Assembly (NCBI GenBank): GCA_964007475.1
Contig: OZ023273.1
Location: forward strand, 78,927,830-78,991,829
DNA: 64,000 nt
From: Hybos culiciformis
Lineage: Eukaryota > Arthropoda > Insecta > Diptera > Hybotidae
Direction of reading: 5' to 3'
The translations under genes and the position numbers were made by a program. Below the pieces are notes generated by a model. That model had not been told where the DNA came from, did no database searches, and saw nothing but the letters and a program-made list of their open reading frames with translations. This document shows positions 22,359-34,172 of this stretch, in pieces. Numbering within the stretch: the stretch's first letter is position 1; each line of letters starts with the position of its first letter.

Positions 22359-22545
22359 ATACATTTTTTTTTTTAATTTTTTAATTTTTTTTAAAATAAT
22401 AATAGGTTTAAGAAACAAAATTTTTTTTATTGGTAGGATATGTAATTTTTTTGCTTGTATTATTGGGCTGGGCCCTATATATACATACATATATTTGAAA
22501 TTAAAAAATTCTGAAAGTGCCAGGCAGCAGCAAAGTACGATAATT

Positions 22546-23720
22546 ATGAATTCCTACCCAAAATTTTTGGGCAGGTAATCTTTATTTCTACGGAACTATC
22601 TATTTTGAAATTTTTTCTTTTTTCATATTTTGTGCCGGAAAAACCTATAATGATAAATTACTTAATCGATATCTATACTATCAATGCCAAAATATACCTA
22701 TGTTGTTTCTCAAGGCTTAAATAAAATTATTTGTAACTAGTTTAGTGCGTCCAATATTATAAATTTTTTTTATAGGATATAGTGTTTATAACTTTAGTGG
22801 CTACATGATCTCTGTAAAAAAAATAAATCAAAAACATGTAAAATATTGAAGTGAAGTGAAGCTGAAATAAAATGTGATCACTTTTCTTACTTATTTTTCT
22901 CCCGGAAAATTCGTACTTTTTTAGCGTTTATTATCTTATTAACTGCAACAGGATTAACAAATGCTTGTTTAAATACATATAACTGTCTTGTCACAGTAAG
23001 TGGTAAAACATGTTTGAAAATTAGTTGGGACTTTAGTGATATTGTATCCGGTGTCTACATTTTTTATGAATGATCACAAGATTATGTTAATTCTATTGTG
23101 AAAATAAGATTGCACGAGAAAACTGTGAATATTGCAGAACGCTGACCACATTATTGATAAATAGTTCATTCGACCCGCTATTAAAAAACTGATTTTTGAA
23201 TAGCATATTTTTTTTTAGAATCAAATTTTTAAAATGAAATAGGATCTCGATATTTAAATTTATGTATCTGTCAACGTTTCCAATATTTTTTACATCCATT
23301 TTATAGCAATATTCAATAGCATTAATTCATATATGAAATTTTACAGTTTTCAACTAAGTTCTCAAATAAGTTTTTAGCTGCATTTTAATTTTATAATATG
23401 TATTATAAAATTATTAAACACTATTTATTAATTAAAAGTTTTTTCCAGTTATATAAATTAAAATAAAAAATCAAAGAGCGCCTAATTTGCAAATTTTTTT
23501 GAACCAAAAAATAACTTTTGCTACCAAATTTGCTACAATTTTACTTAGCTCTGTGTTTTGTTTCAAAAATAGAATATGTACATAGAATGTGTATATAGAA
23601 TATGTATATAGAATATGTATACAGAAAATTAAAAAAAAAGTTATGAATTAGTGGCCGATAAAAATATTTTGGTTTGTTTAAATATCTCAAAAAAACTAAT
23701 TTTTATGAAAAAAAATTTAA
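22546..23720 (+). repeat. Duplicated block, copy 1 (pair with 35480-36560)
   Basis: About 1.15 kb shared nearly collinearly with 35480-36560. It starts with a degenerate 106-bp hairpin unit. At 22920-23070 one frame reads FIILLTATGLTNACLNTYNC then LVTVSGKTCLKISWDFSDIV and VSGVYIFYE before a stop; it resembles part of a small secreted Cys-containing protein or exon but matches no family I know. The same region in the other copy is frameshifted. It may be a captured gene fragment or chance. Confidence 0.65.
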
Positions 23721-23742
23721 AATATTTCACAAAAATCTTGTC

Positions 23743-23812
23743 ATTGGGAATCGAACCAGGCACCTTCAGACTTACTGTCTGATGTTCTACCACTATCCAT
23801 ATTGTCTATATG
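23743..23812 (-). repeat. tRNA-like sequence, degraded
   Basis: Minus-strand B box GGTTCGATTCC with a shortened A box (GGATAGTGGTAGAACATC). It converges with the copy at 22288-22358, giving inverted tRNA-like ends around the 1.4-kb block. Confidence 0.6.
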
Positions 23813-24024
23813 ATGTTGGGTTTCTTAAATATTATAAAAAAATAAGTATTCTTATTCTTATTTTTCTGAGAAAAAAACTGATGATTTTTGAACTCAAATT
23901 CGAACATATTCGAACTCAAATCGAAAATAGATTTTTACCCTCTACCAAAATAAAAAAGTTCGAAAATACAACGCGCCTAAAGAAGTATAAACTTTAAAAA
24001 AATGTTATGCCTCTTTTGGCCCGG

Positions 24025-24100
24025 GACGACCCTAACCGTAGCTCCCTGCCCAAAATCTTGATCAGGTAGTCTTTATTTCAGCTACCTATTTTGAAAAATT
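24025..24100. repeat. Single dispersed hairpin-array unit
   Basis: CCGTAGCTCCCTGCCCAAAA followed by a shortened GGTAGTC...AGCTACC half; same unit as the array at 18600-20462. Confidence 0.7.
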
Positions 24101-24195
24101 TATTGGTTGTATTTTATCAAAAGAATTTGGTATATACATAAAAATAGTAGTTTCATTTCAATTATATATAGATTTCAATTATTCATACTAGATTT

Positions 24196-25324
24196 CATAG
24201 GCGCCCGCAGGATTTTTTCTAGGGGGGGGCAAGAAAATTTTTTTAAAAAGCTTATAAATATGTTTTTCTTCAACGATGAAAATAAAAAAAATGTGTTGAG
24301 AATTAAGTTACATGTATCTTATATGAATCTTTTCTTTTTAAAAGTAAAAAATAACAAACATAAATTAACATTTTTAATAAACGAATTCACTTGCTGGATT
24401 AGATAATAAAAACCAAATAAAAAATAAATAATATGTAATACATATATAAAGAAAAAAAAACCAGATACCTTCCGTCTTCCGAATCGTTCCTAAACTTTCA
24501 GTAACTCGCCAATTAGAAGAAAAACAAAACCAACGAAGATATTTTAGACGTAGTGCATGCACGTATACGACATAAAAAAGACACATTATATGAAACTTTA
24601 TGAGGCGTATTATACTCAAACACGTAAATTGAACTTCTCCGGCGTAAAAGTTAAAAAAATAATCTTTTATATTTATACACCATAGATATTTCTACACCAT
24701 AAATATTTTTTTGTAACTGAACAGTTATTTTTTATTGTAACTGAACGATGATTTTCTTTTTTACGTCGCGTGGCGTAGATTCGTAAACTCGCGTGAACTA
24801 CTTCGACAATGTCTCTATCATAAAAGTAACCAGAAAAGGAATTCTTTTTTCATAAATGTGTTGCTCTTGACTAAGCGAAATATAAAAAGGAATATCTGGA
24901 ATTCCGTGCATTTAGAAATTCCAAAATTTATAAATATTTTTGTATTTTTACCCGTGACTCAAAAATCGAAAAATATGAAAAAAAATTGAATAATTTATTA
25001 AAACAATTTAAATACTGCATGACATAAAAATCTGAAAAAATTAAAATCTAAAATTTCTAATTTAAATGTTCTCAAAATTTCTTAGCGCATTAAAAAAGTG
25101 AAATTTAAGGGCAAGCGTTCTTATAAAAAAGTTATTGTGCGAGATAATAAGTTTTTTTTTTCGTTTGAAAAATGGCTAACATTCTAATATTATTTAAATT
25201 AAAATCGGGTTTCTAATTTGTACGAGTTTAGTGTTTAGGTCTCATCGCTGATTAAGTTTTATTTTCTTCATCAAAGCCAGGGGGGGCCAAGGCCCCCCCT
25301 TGCCCCCCCTTCCGGGCGCCTATG
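24196..25324. mobile_element. hAT-type non-autonomous element (CATAGGCGCCCG ends)
   Basis: Begins CATAGGCGCCCGCAGG and ends CCGGGCGCCTATG, with 8-base flanks CTAGATTT and CTAGTTTT (seven of eight match). Long G/C runs lie just inside both ends. 1129 bp without recognisable transposase coding. Confidence 0.83.
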
Positions 25325-25340
25325 CTAGTTTTTCGCTCTC

Positions 25341-25395
25341 CTCGCTATTTGAACCTGCGTCCTTAGCATTGCAAATCACCAACATACCACACAGA
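25341..25395 (-). repeat. tRNA-like remnant
   Basis: Minus strand contains GGTTCAAATAG preceded by GATTTGCAATGCTAAGGAC, resembling the T-arm and anticodon arm of a decayed tRNA or SINE head. The copy at 50968-51045 is of the same type. Confidence 0.35.
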
Positions 25396-25885
25396 AATGT
25401 ATATACCAAAAAAAAAAAACAAAATTGGAGAGCAAAGTTTTTTTTTTAAATAAGTTGCTCTATCACCGTCAATTTTTCTGAGAAAAAATCTCACGCGTTT
25501 TCGAGACTCGAATTCGAAAATAGATTTTTACCCTCTTCAACGCGCCTAAAGAAGTCTTAACTTCAAAAATTTTGCTCTCGTATATCATCACAATACCATA
25601 CCAATTCGAAAAATATAAGATTTAAACTAAATGTTAATGCATTCTATTCAGCTTTAACGATTTATTTACACAACAAAATAGAACTTTGAAAAAATCTTAA
25701 AATCACTTTTTTTTAATGATTTTCACACATGGTGTATGCAGTATAAGCAATACGTTCATTCACTTCGGTGTTTGCTTAAAAACTACCTTGGGTCTAATGA
25801 AAAATTTGACAGTAGTTAGATCCGACATTTTTACTTTGCATGGCAGTAAAAATTAGCTCACCCACAACACAGCCCGATCCTCAAC

Positions 25886-27116
25886 CAGAGCCGTATCTAG
25901 AGTTGGCGCCTAATATTTCACTATTATCATACAAAAAATTAACTTCGAATTTTTAATTTTGATCTATTTTAAATGTTATTATACGAAAGAAAGATAATAT
26001 TAATTCTTTATTAATTCAACATAACTATTCAATTTTAAATTAATACATTTGTTGATTTTTAACAAATGCAATAACTTCAACAAATTCAATGCTTAGAAAT
26101 TTTTTTATTTTAATTTAATTTTTCTTGCTTTAATGTTTGCTAATTCGTTATTCCATCAAAATTTGCTTCTTCAAACATTTCAAATATCATATCCGATTGA
26201 CAATATAGCTAATCCACTTAAGGAATCTTGTATCATTGTTGAAGGCATGTAATTTTTAATGAGCTTAAGTTTGCTAAAACTCCTCTCTCCACTAGCCAGC
26301 CACAGTAACTGGAAGTAAAATTCGTAAAGCAACATAATATTTGGAAATGTTTCACACAAATCAAGTGCAACAATTTTCTTAAAATTTCAAAATGATGTAA
26401 AGAGTTTAAATTTTTAAACAGCTCCGCACTTTGAAATTTAAAGCATTCGATTTATTCAGCATCTTACCTGAATCTAATTCTGAATACTCCAAACAAACAT
26501 CTTATACTGCTTTATTTAAATACATAATGGATCTAGACATTAACTTTTCTCCCGACAAAAATTTAATAATTTTCAAATAATTATCAAATAATTATCAAGT
26601 TTGTTTTCAAATTTGTTTTTTGTATTTTATTTATTTTTTGCTGTTTTATGTATAATTTTTATTTTTAATTAATGATGAAGAAATTCTACAAAAAAATGTT
26701 TAATAAAATATAGTAGAATTTTCGGGTATTCCACGAAGATAAATATGTTGAGAATAAATAAATAAAAAACACCAACAATTTCTGATGAGGATGTAAAACA
26801 AACATCGAAACGTCAAATTTGTTGTAAAAAACAAATGTTAAATAAAGAATAAATTTCTTTTTTTAAAATATAATTGTCTGATTTAATTGGTCGAAAAAAT
26901 TTACACACTATTAAAAAATAATTATCAAATTAACAAAAATTAATTTGAAGAAAATTACGTAAATTTACTAGAATTTTGAAATTTACATAAAGCTGTAGTA
27001 AATTATGTTTACTAAGTAAAAACTGTAAAATTTGAAAAATTTAAAATGATTGAGCGCCTTTTTAATCAGGCGCCTATGGCCGGGGCCATGTTTGCCATTC
27101 TCTAGTTACGGCTCTG
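25886..27116 (-). mobile_element. Degenerate hAT element with transposase remnant
   Basis: Ends CAGAGCCGTATCTAGAG and CTCTAGTTACGGCTCTG form the TIR; the flanking 8 bases are TCCTCAAC and CCCTCAAC. Minus-strand coding at 26480-26160 includes ASGERSFSKLKLIKNYMPST then MIQDSLSGLAILSI, the C-terminal dimerisation block of TTF-finger hAT transposases, after a 4-base duplication that shifts the frame. The rest of the gene is lost. Confidence 0.85.
26786..26850 (+). repeat. Possible Penelope-like 3' tail fragment
   Basis: The words GATGAGGATGT and ACATCGAAACGTC, followed by AAATAAAGAATAAA, resemble the conserved 3' end of many Penelope-like elements. It lies inside the degenerate hAT, so it would be a secondary insertion. 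No further Penelope sequence is attached. Confidence 0.4.
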
Positions 27117-27562
27117 CCCTCAACCCAGCCCTCTCCCCTATATAAATTATTTATAGTTTATTTAAATAATTTATTTTTAATTGATAATTTTTGATTATTT
27201 AAAATAGTTTTTATTAATATTAGATAAATAAAGTTTAATATTAAATGATTGGTGTAAATAATAATTAATTTAAGGGAGCTATTAATTCGTTATTTATTAA
27301 CTTTTTATGTGGGGAGAAAAGGTACTAAAATATATATGTGATAAAGAAACAAGAACAGTATGCAAATTTTTTAGAAACTCGCAAGTCCAAAACACCTGTA
27401 TAGTTTCTCTACTTATGTTCCTTCATAATGGCAAATATCCACAATCAAATGAATTTTTATCATATTCATCTAAATATAATAAAAAATTAAGTGCAAAACA
27501 AATATATAAGAGATTATTTTGTGAACCGGAATTACTTCTGTCGGTTGAAGCTTATACCTAGT

Positions 27563-27968
27563 TCGCATTATAATTTAAATTCCCTTTATATTCTGGAAAA
27601 CAAATTGCCGTTCGCATTACAAAATTTGATGAGAACTGGAATTTGATGATGTAAAAAAAAAAATTGAGAAAGAGAAAAAGTTTTTGTTGTTGAAAATTTT
27701 GACTTTTTATCTCGCTTTTTATCAATTTTTTTTGTTTTTTTTTTCATTTTGACTCGAATTTGACAAGAAAATTGTTGCCAACTATAACAAAATTTCAAAA
27801 AATGAGTGAAAATAACTATAAATGTAGAATTCTAACCCTGACAAACTAGAATATGAAAGTGGAATATACATATTCCGGAATATTTTTTTATATGAAAAAT
27901 CCAGTTCATATTCCTGAAATATTCCGGATAACAGCATATTCCACTAATAATCTCCTAATGCGAACACC
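27563..27968. mobile_element. Small MITE with GTTCGCATTA ends
   Basis: AGTTCGCATTA at the left and TAATGCGAAC at the right are inverted ends; a further GTTCGCATTA lies at 27613. It separates two parts of the hAT transposase sequence. No clear TSD. Confidence 0.6.
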
Positions 27969-28370
27969 ATATTAAGTAATACGACAGCAGGAAGGTACAC
28001 TTTTCAAAACTCGTTGGTAAGATTTTTAACACCACCAAAACCTGTCGAGAAATCATCGCAAATCGAAAAAAAGCTGAAAATTATTGAAGGAAATGGGCAG
28101 ACAACTATTCACGTGGAAAAATTATATAAAGCACTTCTCACCATAAAACCAACATTAGCGAATGCAATACCGGGATCCCGGGTTCCGAAACCGGGAACTG
28201 GCTGATTTTGAGAGTTATTAAATATCGGTATTCGAATATTCAATACCAGTTTTTTAGAGTTTAGACTTTAAAATTCAAATTTTGCTGATATAAATAAAAA
28301 GTAAGTAGACTTTTTAGATTCTGAAGTCAGTGATTTAACAATAAATGTTCGAAAAATCAAATGTAAATGA

Positions 28371-28446
28371 GCTGAAGTAGCTGAGGTAGAGCTGAGGTTG
28401 CTGAGGTAGAGCTGAGGTAGAGCTGAGGTAGAGCTGAGGTAGAGCC
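28371..28446. repeat. 12-bp minisatellite (GAGCTGAGGTA type)
   Basis: About six copies of GCTGAGGTAGAG directly before the 9-bp array. Confidence 0.85.
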
Positions 28447-31050
28447 AAGAACGCTCAGAACACTCAGAACGCTTAGAACACTTAGATCGTGTAGAACGCT
28501 CAGAACGCTTAGAACGCTCAGAACGCTCAGAACGCTTAGAACTCTCAGAACGCTCAAAAAGCTCAGAACGCTCAGAACGTTTAGAACGCTTAGAACGCTT
28601 AGAACGCTTAGAACGCTTAGAACGCTCCAAACTCTCAGAATGCTCAGAACGTTAAGAACGCTCAAAACCCGTAGAACGCTCAGAACACTTAGAACGCTAA
28701 GAACTCTCAAAACGCTTAGAAGATTTAGAACGCGTAGAACGCTCAGAACACATAGAACGCTAAGACCGCTAAGAACGCTAAGAACGTTCAAAACGCCCAG
28801 AACGCTTAGAACGCTTAGAACGTGTAGAACGCTCAAAACGCTCAGAACGTTTAGAACGCTTAGAACGCTCATAAAGCTTAGACCGCTCAGAACGTCAGAA
28901 CACTCAGAACGCTTAGAACGCTTAGAATGCTCAAAAAGTTAGGACGCTCAGAACGCTTAGAACGTTAGGACGCTCAGAACGCTTTGAACGTTTAGAACGT
29001 TTAGAACACTTAGAACGCTCAGAAAGCTTAGAACGCTTAGAACGTTTAGAACGCTCAGAACGCTTAGAACGCTCAGAACGCTTAGAACGCTTAGAATGCT
29101 CATAACGTTTAGAACGTTCAAAACGTTGGAAGGCTCAGAAAGCTCAGAACACTCAGAACGCTTAGAACGCTCAAAACGCTAGGACGCTCCGAACGCTTAG
29201 TACGTTTAGAACCCTTAGTACGTTTAGAATGCTTAGAACACTCAGAACGCTTAGAACGCTCAGAACGCTTAGAACGCTCCGAACTCTCAGAATGCTCAGA
29301 ACGTAAAGAACGCTCAAAACCCGTAGAACGCTCAGAACACTTAGAACGCTAAGAACGCTAAGAACTCTCAAAACGCTTAGAACATTTAGAACGCGTAGAA
29401 CGCTCAGAACACATAGAACGCTAAGACCGCTAAGAACGCTAAGAACGCACAAAACGCTCAGAACGCTTAGAACGCTTAGAACGCGACGAACGCTCAAAAC
29501 GCTCAGAACGCTTAGAACGCTCATAAAGCTTAGACCGCTCAGAACGTCAGAACACTCAGAACGCTTAGAACGCTCAAAATGCTTAGAATGCTCAAAAAGT
29601 TAGGAGGCTCAGAACGCTTAGAACGTTAGGAAACTCAGAACGCTTTGCACGTTTAGAACGCTTAGAACACTTAGAACGCTCAGAACGCTTAGAACGCTTA
29701 GAACGTGTAGAACGCTCAGAACGCTTAGAACGCTCAGAACGCTTAGAACGCTCAGAACGCTTAGAACGCTCATAACGCTTAGAACGTTCAGAACGTTGGA
29801 ACGCTCAGAAAGCTCATAACACTCAGAACGCTTAAAACTCTCAAAACGCTAGGACGCTCCGAACGCTTAGTACGTTTAGAACCCTTAGTACGTTTAGAAC
29901 GCTTAGAACACTCAGAACGCTTAGAACGCTCAGAACGCTCAGAACGCTTAGAACGCTCCGAACTTTTAGAATGCTCAGAACGTTAAGAACGCTCAAAACC
30001 CGTAGAACGCTCAGAACACTTAGAACGCTAAGAACGCTAAGAACTCTCAAAACCCTTAGAACATTTAGAACGCGTAGAACGCTCAGAACACATAGAACGC
30101 TAAGACCGCTAAGAATGTTAAGAACGCTCAGAACGCTTAGAACGTGTAGAACGCACAAAACGCTCAGATCGCTCAGATCGCTCAGAATGTTTAGAACGCT
30201 TAGAACGCTCATAAAGCTTAGACCGCACAGAACGTCAGATCACTCAGAACGCTTAGAACGCTCAAAACGCTTAGAATGCTCAAAAAGTTAGGACGCTCAG
30301 AACGCTTAGAACGTTAGGATGCTCAGAACGCTTTGCACGTTTAGAACGCTTAGATCGCTCAGATCGCTCAGAACCCTCAGAACTCTTAGAACGCTTAGAA
30401 CGCTCAGAACGCTCAGAACGGTCAGATAGCTCAGAACGGTCAGATAGCTCAGAACGTTTGGAACTCTCAGAACTCTTTGAACGCTCAGAATGCTCAGAAT
30501 GCTTACCACGCTCAGTACTCTAAGAACGCTCAGAACGATCAGACCGATCAGAACGATTAGTACGATCAGAACGATCAGAACGCTCAGAACGCTCAGACCG
30601 CTAACAACGTTCACAACGCTCAGAACGTTCAGTACGCTTAGAACGCTGAAAACGCCTAGAACGCTTAGAACGCTTAGAACGTTTAAAACGCTTAGAACAC
30701 TCAGAACACCTATAACCCTCAGAACGTTAAGAACGTTAAGAACGTTAAGAACGCTCAGAACGCTCTGAACGCTCAAAACGCGCAGAACGCTCAGAACGTT
30801 TAGAACGCTCAGAACACTTAGAACGCTCAAAACTCTTAGAACGCTCAGAACCCTTAGAACGCTCAGAACACTTAGAACTCTGAGAACGATAAGAACGTTC
30901 AAAACGCTCAGAACGCTTAGAACGCTTAGAGCGATCAAAAAGCTCAGAACGCTCAGAACGTTTAGAACGCTTAGAACGCTTAGAACGCTCATAACGTTGG
31001 AACGCTCAGAAAGTTTAGATTGCTTAGAACGATTAGAAAGCTCAGATTGA
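28447..31050. repeat. 9-bp minisatellite AGAACGCTY with higher-order repeats
   Basis: About 290 units of AGAACGCTC/AGAACGCTT, nearly always in steps of nine. A variant string (CAGAATGCTCAGAACGTWAA) recurs at 28637, 29289 and 29969, showing higher-order repeats of about 650-680 bp. Because the unit is a multiple of three, all frames stay open for long distances on both strands and give tripeptide repeats (SVL, RTL, ERS); these should not be read as genes. Confidence 0.95.
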
Positions 31051-31369
31051 AAATGTCGTCTATGACAGCTCTTGTGTTTTTATTTTATTAGATGTTTAAT
31101 ATTTTCATGTTTGATTTTTTTTTGTCTTAATTTTTGATGCTTCAGGATAATAATAAAATAATTAAAAAAAAAATTTAATACCCGGTATCCCGGTATTAAT
31201 ATTTTGTAATATCGAAATGCCGGTGTTGAATTTTCATTCGGTATTGTATTCCCTAACCAACATCAGTGGATTGCGAAAGGGTTTTTTCCATTGCCGGGAA
31301 ATTTTTGTACAATTATACGCTCCACATTGAATGCTGAAACTCTCAGTGGTTTAGTATTTTTAAAATATT

Positions 31370-31840
31370 AATTTAAAGAATCAAAACTAAAATAACTAAA
31401 TATTAAAAAACTATTTGAATTACTAAAATATCTTTTATTATTAAATAGGCTTTCCAAACTTGGAATTTTATTCATAAATTATATCAGGTTATCCCTCAAT
31501 TGAAAATTGCTGTTCACACCATGATTTTTTTAACCCGGGTTAATTTTGTTGTTTTTTTATTTTTATTTGTTTTTGTTAATTTTCTAAATAAAAATTAGTG
31601 AATAAAATTTAATCAAAAATTATTTAAAAATTATATAAAAAAATTCTATAAGTGAATTAATTAATTTAAAATCAAAATTCGAAAAATAAAAATTACAAAA
31701 AAAAAATATTTTATTTTTAAATTTTGTAGCCATTTTGTTTTTTTTTTTTTAAATTATTCAAACGTACATGCCCAACCGATAATTTTCTTCAAAAGTTCAT
31801 CCTTCAAAGCAAAACCACAGCAACGTCTGTCCGGGTACTG
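31370..31840. other. A/T-rich spacer
   Basis: No coding seen. At 31806-31844 the sequence GTCTGTCCGGGTACTGCTAG resembles the end of some insect repeats, possibly a Helitron terminus (CTAG followed by T), but without a clear hairpin. Confidence 0.35.
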
Positions 31841-32790
31841 CTAGTATGGAATATTTGTTAATTTGAAACTTTCCCTCGTCAATTTGATTAATTTACCTAA
31901 AAGCATAGCGCCACTTAACACTAACCTAGGCAGAGAAATTTTTTTAGTAGGGGCAACGTTGGTTTTTGACCAAATCAAGGTAGAAAATATTTGATTTTTG
32001 AGATAAGCACGAAAATAAATACAAACTGCATACGGTTTTATACTAGCGTCATGTATTTCAACCCGAGAATCGGGCATATACTTAAACCAACGTAAGATTT
32101 GAATGTCCTCAATTTTTTAAATTGATTTCACGAATGTTTCCCATTGAAAGATTCTTTTTTCGCTAATACATTCGTCGCAACCAGTACCGTCTCTCCATAT
32201 ATCCTGAAGCAAAATTTTAGACATAATAATAATTGGAGCTAACCACCCAGCTGGGTCGTATAGTTTGGCCATTTCTGAAAAGACTTTTTTTGGTAAGCGG
32301 ATAATTTAAAACTGGTTGTTGAGCTCTAACAGTATAAAAATCATTATCATCAAAAAGTATTCCTAAAATTTTAAGAGGTGTGGTTTCAGCATCATCATGT
32401 AGATTCGGATTTGCTTGATATTCTAGTGGTATTTTTTGTAATAGGTGCGGATTATTAGCTGTCTATTTTCTTCATTCGAACCCTGCGGATTTGAGGAGAC
32501 CTTTTGACTCGATTTGAGATTTTTTGGATCTAACTAGATCATAAAACCCGGCAAAGATATCATCTACATAAGTAGATTCTTCTAAGAACTGAGAAACTTT
32601 TTCTGTTATTGCCAACTGCTTAAGACATCGCATAGCCAAGTATGGACTGCTAGACACCGAACGTGACTGAGCATTTTAAAATCTTGTATTGAACCATTTG
32701 AGGTTTTAAATAATAATCTATGAAAGTTAGTGTGTTTATCAGCTAACGCGATTTGTCTATGCATCATTTTGATGTCTTAAGTGTAAATAA
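31841..32790 (-). pseudogene. BEL/Pao retrotransposon pol fragment
   Basis: Minus strand, degraded frames in pol order. RT: MHRQIALADKHTNFHRLLFK (32770-32700), SSSPYLAMRCLKQLAITEK and STYVDDIFAGFYDL with the YVDD catalytic box (32657-32472). Then YDPAGWLAPIIIMSKI and the connection region to 32100. Then RNase H-type VEIHDASIKPYAVCIYFRAY and VAPTKKISLPRLVLSGAMLL (32077-31841). These are diagnostic BEL/Pao strings. Integrase, gag and LTRs are absent. Confidence 0.88.
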
Positions 32791-32950
32791 AAGAGAAGAT
32801 GCACCCGGTTGAGTACATCGATTATTTTTGATTGTAGGGCCGCCTTTGCAATGTAAAACGTCGTTTATCGATTTTCAATTGTAATTTGAGGTTTAGACCC
32901 CACAAAAGCAATTAATTAATAAAGCAAAACTTAGTAAAGTTATAAATTTT

Positions 32951-32986
32951 AACCTATATCAAACGCATATGCGTATGATATAGGTT
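32951..32986. repeat. 36-bp near-perfect palindrome
   Basis: AACCTATATCAAACGCAT and ATGCGTATGATATAGGTT are reverse complements with one mismatched pair and no loop. Function unknown. Confidence 0.85.
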
Positions 32987-33423
32987 TATTGAATATAGAA
33001 ATTTTTTATTTCATAAGAACAATATTGAATCGTATTTTCTCTTTAAAACTTTAATAAAAATTATTCACGAGAATATCATCCTTTTGTATGGGAATTTAAC
33101 TTCAAACAACCTAAAGAGTATATATACTAATATTGTACATGATAAAAAAAAAAGTGCTAGAACCTCCAACACAAGGAATATTCAGCATGATTCATTACAG
33201 AGTAGGAAACAGAAGGATATGTCAAAAAGAAAAACACATTCACTTAATTTTTTTTCATGAATTTTACTAGATAACTTGAATTAACTGTCATTTTTCATAA
33301 ATTTTATGTGTTTGACATAAAAACATTACAAAAAAAAAAACCAGAATTATCGCAATTTCAATAAATTTGTATTTCTTTCAAGCAAAATATAACCAAAATT
33401 ATTAAATGTTACAAATTAATCTT

Positions 33424-33987
33424 CAAAATCTAAAATACAACAAATTTAAATATAGCTATATACAATTTTTTAATGCACATATATGATTTTAAAATGAAAT
33501 GCCGTAGAGCCCGTTCCCAAACTGAGACTATTTTAGAAACTGAAAAATTATTTTAATTTCTAGAATTTCTAGTTTTGGAACGACACGATTTTACAGCTGT
33601 TATTTTACAATTATTTTACAATTATTTTACAAATTAAGATTTTTTGACGTACAAATCGTTCCGAAAGGGAACGGCACGTTTGCCAGGATTTCATTTGACC
33701 GGAATAACATTTGACCGGAACTCTTATTTTTTGTCCGGAATTTTTTTTGCCTGAAATTTTATTTGCCCGGAAAATTTTTTTGCCTGAAATTTTATTTGCC
33801 CGGAATTTTCGATTTGCCCGGAAATCGTGTCGTTCCAAAACTAGAAATTCTAGAAATTAAAATAATTTTTCAGTTTCTAAAATAGTCTCAGTTTGGGAAC
33901 GGGCTCTAAGGCATTTATTTTAAAATCATATATGTGCATTAAAAAATTGTATATGGCTATATTTAAATTTGTTGTATTTTAGATTTT
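33424..33987. mobile_element. Foldback element with 160-bp arms and GCCCGGAAA-rich loop
   Basis: Arms 33424-33587 and 33826-33987 are reverse complements. Within them, AGAGCCCGTTCCCAAACTGA (33506) and TCAGTTTGGGAACGGGCTCT (33888-33907) look like the TIR of a 402-bp core. The loop carries direct repeats of TTGCCCGGAAW/TTTGACCGGAA type. Related sequence without the left arm is at 44575-44968. Confidence 0.82.
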
Positions 33988-34172
33988 TTTAGAAGTGAAA
34001 ATAAAATGAAAAGTTGACTTACCACTTATATTTCTTCATTTTCTAGTTATTTTATTTTAGTTTAATAAATAATATTAAAAAAAAATATTTCGTCAATTAT
34101 ACAAAACTAAATAAATCACAAAATTAAATTGATTTAGTTTGAAAAATAGAAATTAAAAAAAATTCTTTAACA

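Larger units (their letters stand above)
21830..22545. repeat. Long inverted repeat with tRNA-like sequence in each arm
   Basis: Left arm 21830-22145 and right arm 22205-22545 are imperfect reverse complements (for example TATATATAGGGCCCAATATT against ATTGGGC then GGGCCCTATATATACA). A tRNA-like block lies in each arm, at 22015-22090 (minus) and 22288-22358 (plus). The centre is about 60 A/T-rich bases. It is either a foldback element or two head-to-head SINE-like copies. Confidence 0.75.
28156..31255. mobile_element. hAT-type element filled with minisatellite DNA
   Basis: Left end TAGCGAATGCAATACCG, right end CGGTATTGTATTCCCTA (complement TAGGGAATACAATACCG). It is flanked by the exact 8-bp duplication ACCAACAT (28148-28155, 31256-31263). 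Subterminal CCGGGATCCCGG-type palindromes are present at both sides. The centre (28370-31050) is tandem repeat DNA; no transposase. Inserted in the hAT C-terminal coding sequence. Confidence 0.9.
27307..31369 (+). pseudogene. hAT transposase 3' part, split by two insertions
   Basis: Three pieces in one orientation. 27307-27561 encodes NGKYPQSNEFLSYSSKY and AKQIYKRLFCEPELL. 27970-28155 encodes VRFLTPPKPVEKS and HVEKLYKALLTIKPT. 31264-31369 continues with SVDCERVFSIAGKF and, after a one-base shift, RSTLNAETLSGLVFLKY and a stop. The LTIKPTSVDCERVFSIAG run is the hAT C-terminal dimerisation signature, and it reads across the inserted element 28156-31255. The first junction holds a smaller MITE (about 27563-27968). 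The N-terminal half and the element's own ends were not found. The assignment of the first piece is less certain than that of the last two. Confidence 0.75.

Noticed and set aside
28268..30992. Long open frames of 100-228 codons on both strands (SVL-, RTL- and ERS-repeat proteins)
   Set aside because: They follow from a 9-bp unit that is a multiple of three and lacks stops in most frames; both strands are open at once.
31806..31844. Helitron 3' terminus (CTAG then T)
   Set aside because: The short match is suggestive, but no convincing hairpin precedes it and no 5' TC end or Rep/helicase sequence was found.
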